NCBI GenBank assembly: GCA_007135795.1
Contig: SLIE01000002.1
Location: 1-7,051, forward strand
DNA length: 7,051 nucleotides
Source of the DNA: Desulfobacterales bacterium
Lineage (GTDB): Bacteria > Desulfobacterota > Desulfobacteria > Desulfobacterales > Desulfosalsimonadaceae
Direction: 5' to 3'
Both the position numbers and the translations under genes were made by a program. Under the pieces are notes generated by a model. That model was given only the letters and a program-made list of their open reading frames with translations. It was not told the DNA's origin and made no database searches. Every line of letters begins with the position of its first letter. Positions within the stretch are counted from its first letter, which is position 1. Of the stretch, positions 4,832-7,051 are shown in pieces.

Positions 4832-7051
4832 TCATGCCGCGTTCGATATTTTTACGGCGCACACCTTAAATTCCGGAATCTTGGAAGTTGGGTCCAGTGC
4901 TGCGTTAGTCAACCGGTTGACAGCTGCTTCCGCAAAGTGAAAGGGTATGAATACAGTACCATCAACTGCCTTGTCCGATACACTCAATAATAATTCAATC
5001 TCTCCTCGCCTTGAAGCGACCTTTACCCGGTCACCATCCTTGAAATTGTATTTTTCAGCATCGGCTATTGAAATTTCAACAAACCCTTCCGGGGAACGAT
5101 CATTCAACCCGTCCACCCGGCGCGTCATACTCCCGCTGTGGTAATGGTACAAAACCCGTCCGGTCGTCAAGTACAAGGGATATTCCTCATCGGCAATTTC
5201 AGCCGGTGGTATGTAATCAATGACGGAAAACTTTCCTTTGCCAATGGGGAAGGTCTCAGTGTGAAGAATCGGGGTTCCCGGATGCTCCGTGCTGGGGCAT
5301 GGCCAATGCAACCCTTCTTTCTCGATGCGCGCCCACGTTATCCCGCCATACGAAGGGGTAACCGATGCGAGTTCCGTGAAAACGGATTCAGCGTTTTCAA
5401 ACCCCATGTCAACCCCCATCCGTGATGCGATTTCCGCCGTGATTTTCCAGTCTTCCCACGCGCTACCAGGCGGTTCAACAGCCTTTCTCACCCGCTGGAC
5501 CCGGCGTTCGGTATTAGAAAAAGTTCCGTCTTTTTCCGCAAAACAACAACTCGGCAGCACGACATCTGCGATGGCGGCTGTTTCGGTCATGAATATATCC
5601 TGCACCACCATGAAATCCAGGTGTGAAAAGCATTTTTCCGCATGATTCAAGTCAGCATCCGACATCATGGGGTTTTCACCGATGATATACATGGCCCTCA
5701 GCTCCCCGGCATACGCCTTGGGCAGCATTTCGGTCACGGTAAGCCCGGGCTTGTTCGAAAGACCCGTTGTTGACCAGGCTTTTTCCATCTTGCTGATGGC
5801 CGCCGGGTCGGTTACCGGCTGGTAGCCTGAAAAGACATTGGGCAGACCGCCCATGTCACAGGCGCCCTGGACATTGTTCTGTCCGCGCAATGGGTTGACC
5901 CCGCCGCCGCGGATACCAAGGTTGCCGCAAAGCATTGCCAGGTTCGCAAGTGTCTTTACATTATCGGTTCCCGTGACATGCTGGGTAATTCCCATGCAAT
6001 AGAGGAGCGATGCGGCCTTGGCCCCGGCATAAAGCCTTGCGGTGTCAATAATATCTTTGACCGGAATGCCGGTTATGGTTGAGACATGCTCAGGTGTGAA
6101 CTTTTCAACCATGGCTTTGACTTCTTCAAACCCTTCCGTCCGGTTTTCAACAAATGACTGATCATAGAGCCCTTCCTTGATGATCACGTGCATCAGTCCG
6201 TTCAACCATGCCACGTCCGTTCCCAGGTTGGGGCGGAGCCATTTTTCTGCGAAATCAACCAGCTTGATCCGTCTGGGGTCCACAACAATCAGCTTCGCAC
6301 CCCGACGTGTCACGGCACGCTTTACAAAAGAGGAAATCACCGGATGATTTTCCGTCGTATTGGATCCAGTGACTAAAATCACATCTGATTCTTCAATATC
6401 CGCGATGGTATTGGTCATCGCGCCACTTCCAAACGCTGCGGCCAGACCGGCCACGGTGGAGCTGTGTCAGAGACGGGCGCAATGATCGATGTTGTTGGTT
6501 TTCAGAACCCCCCGGGTAAACTTGTTCGCCAGGTAATTGTCTTCGTTAGTCACCCGGGCGGATGTCAGCACACCGATGAAATCACCACCATGGGTATCCC
6601 GAATCTCTGAAAATCGTTTTGCCACAAGGTCAAGGGCTTCGTCCCAACCGGCTTCCCGAAATTTACCGTTTTCCTTGATCATCGGCGTTGTCAGCCGTTC
6701 AGGGGAATTTATAAAGGAATAGCCGAAACTTCCCTTGACGCAAAGACTGGCATTGTTGGGCGGCAAATCTTCTGCGGCGCCGGTCACCTTAATGACGGTG
6801 TTGTCTTTGACATGAAGTTCCATCTGGCAACCAACACCACAATAGCTGCAAGTGGTTTGGACCTTCTGAACTTCCCATGGACGCCAGGTGAAACGGCATT
6901 CCTTTTCCACCAAGGCACCCACCGGGCATACCCGGAGACATTCCCCGCAAAATACGCAGTCCGAATCCCGGAGCGGCCGGTCGCCTGCGGCAATAATTTT
7001 GGATTCAGAGCCCCTGTACCCGATACTGATGGCATTATTGACCTGAATATC
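4832..7051 (-). CDS. fdhA: Formate dehydrogenase catalytic subunit, selenocysteine-containing, N-terminus beyond the window
   Basis: Molybdenum/tungsten bis-pterin enzyme for formate oxidation or CO2 reduction. The reading frame is open from the right edge to TGA 4832-4834 (739 residues visible, numbered from base 7051) if the in-frame TGA at 6467-6469 is read as selenocysteine 195. Visible parts: a ferredoxin-type [4Fe-4S] site C32, C35, C38, C42; the FDH cluster C68, C71, C75, C104 with Lys106; Sec195-His196 within HCARLUHSSTVAGL; Arg389 in NPLRGQNNVQGACDMGG; and a C-terminal pterin-dinucleotide-binding domain (about 624-736). The spacing Sec195 to Arg389 agrees with E. coli FdhH. The missing N-terminus should hold a NuoG-like [2Fe-2S] and further Fe-S part, as in Moorella-type FdhA; roughly 130-180 residues is an estimate. 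No Tat signal can be assessed, but NuoE/NuoF partners imply a cytoplasmic enzyme. Annotation as two genes or a pseudogene would be wrong. Confidence 0.95.
6438..6469 (-). promoter_or_regulatory. Selenocysteine UGA codon and bacterial SECIS hairpin within fdhA
   Basis: The UGA is the complement of 6467-6469. Downstream in the mRNA, GUGGCC (complement of 6449-6454) pairs with GGCCGC (complement of 6438-6443), a six-pair stem with one G-U, closing on the loop GGUCU (complement of 6444-6448). GGUCU occupies bases 22-26 counted from the U of UGA, the position I recall for E. coli fdhF. SelB would bind this loop and deliver Sec-tRNA. Both the spacing and the Sec-His context (residues RLUHSSTVAG) support recoding rather than a stop. 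Confidence 0.93.

Noticed and set aside
6454..6469. Formate dehydrogenase as a pseudogene broken by a stop codon
   Set aside because: The stop is UGA at the family's Sec position, followed by a SECIS hairpin, and the frame continues unbroken with all motifs intact.
1..7051. tRNA, rRNA or CRISPR array
   Set aside because: No cloverleaf-like segment with a TTCGA-type arm, no rRNA core sequence, and no regularly spaced direct repeats were seen on either strand.

Overview
The window looks like the chromosome of an anaerobic, formate-using bacterium, most likely a Desulfobacterota sulfate reducer or syntroph. This rests on a selenocysteine-containing formate dehydrogenase joined to NADH-dehydrogenase-like modules, on an HndB/HydD-type protein, and on short palindromic intergenic repeats of a kind I associate with that group. 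The taxonomic call is an inference; no marker gene is present.

Layout. Bases 1-377 hold no convincing gene: a palindromic repeat (12-58), a foldable leader (288-334) and a candidate promoter (322-350). A plus-strand acyl-ACP thioesterase-family gene follows (378-1094). The convergent gap 1095-1343 holds a second copy of the palindrome core and terminator candidates. On the minus strand lie a 595-residue NuoF/HydB-type flavoprotein (1344-3131) and a 161-residue NuoE/HydC-type protein (3296-3781), separated by 164 bases with two stem-loops. A doubtful small frame (3784-4020) abuts nuoE. A divergent regulatory region (4021-4199) leads into a plus-strand HndB/HydD-like small protein (4200-4568). 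After a second convergent gap with a strong terminator (4793-4825) comes the minus-strand formate dehydrogenase catalytic subunit (4832-7051), whose N-terminus lies beyond the right edge.

The formate dehydrogenase seems split in two at 6467-6469, but this is an in-frame UGA in the family's catalytic selenocysteine position. It is followed by a hairpin with loop GGUCU at the same spacing as I recall for E. coli fdhF, so it should be read as one gene.

How the genes fit together: FdhA would oxidise formate (or reduce CO2) at a molybdenum or tungsten bis-pterin centre and pass electrons through Fe-S clusters. NuoE and NuoF would link this to NAD(P) through FMN, and the extra ferredoxin domains on NuoF suggest a ferredoxin branch. 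This is the module set of HydABC/Hnd-type electron-bifurcating hydrogenases with formate dehydrogenase in place of the hydrogenase subunit. Bifurcation is inferred, not shown. The least usual points are the inverted position and altered cysteine spacing of the HndB-like gene, and the replaced catalytic positions in the thioesterase.
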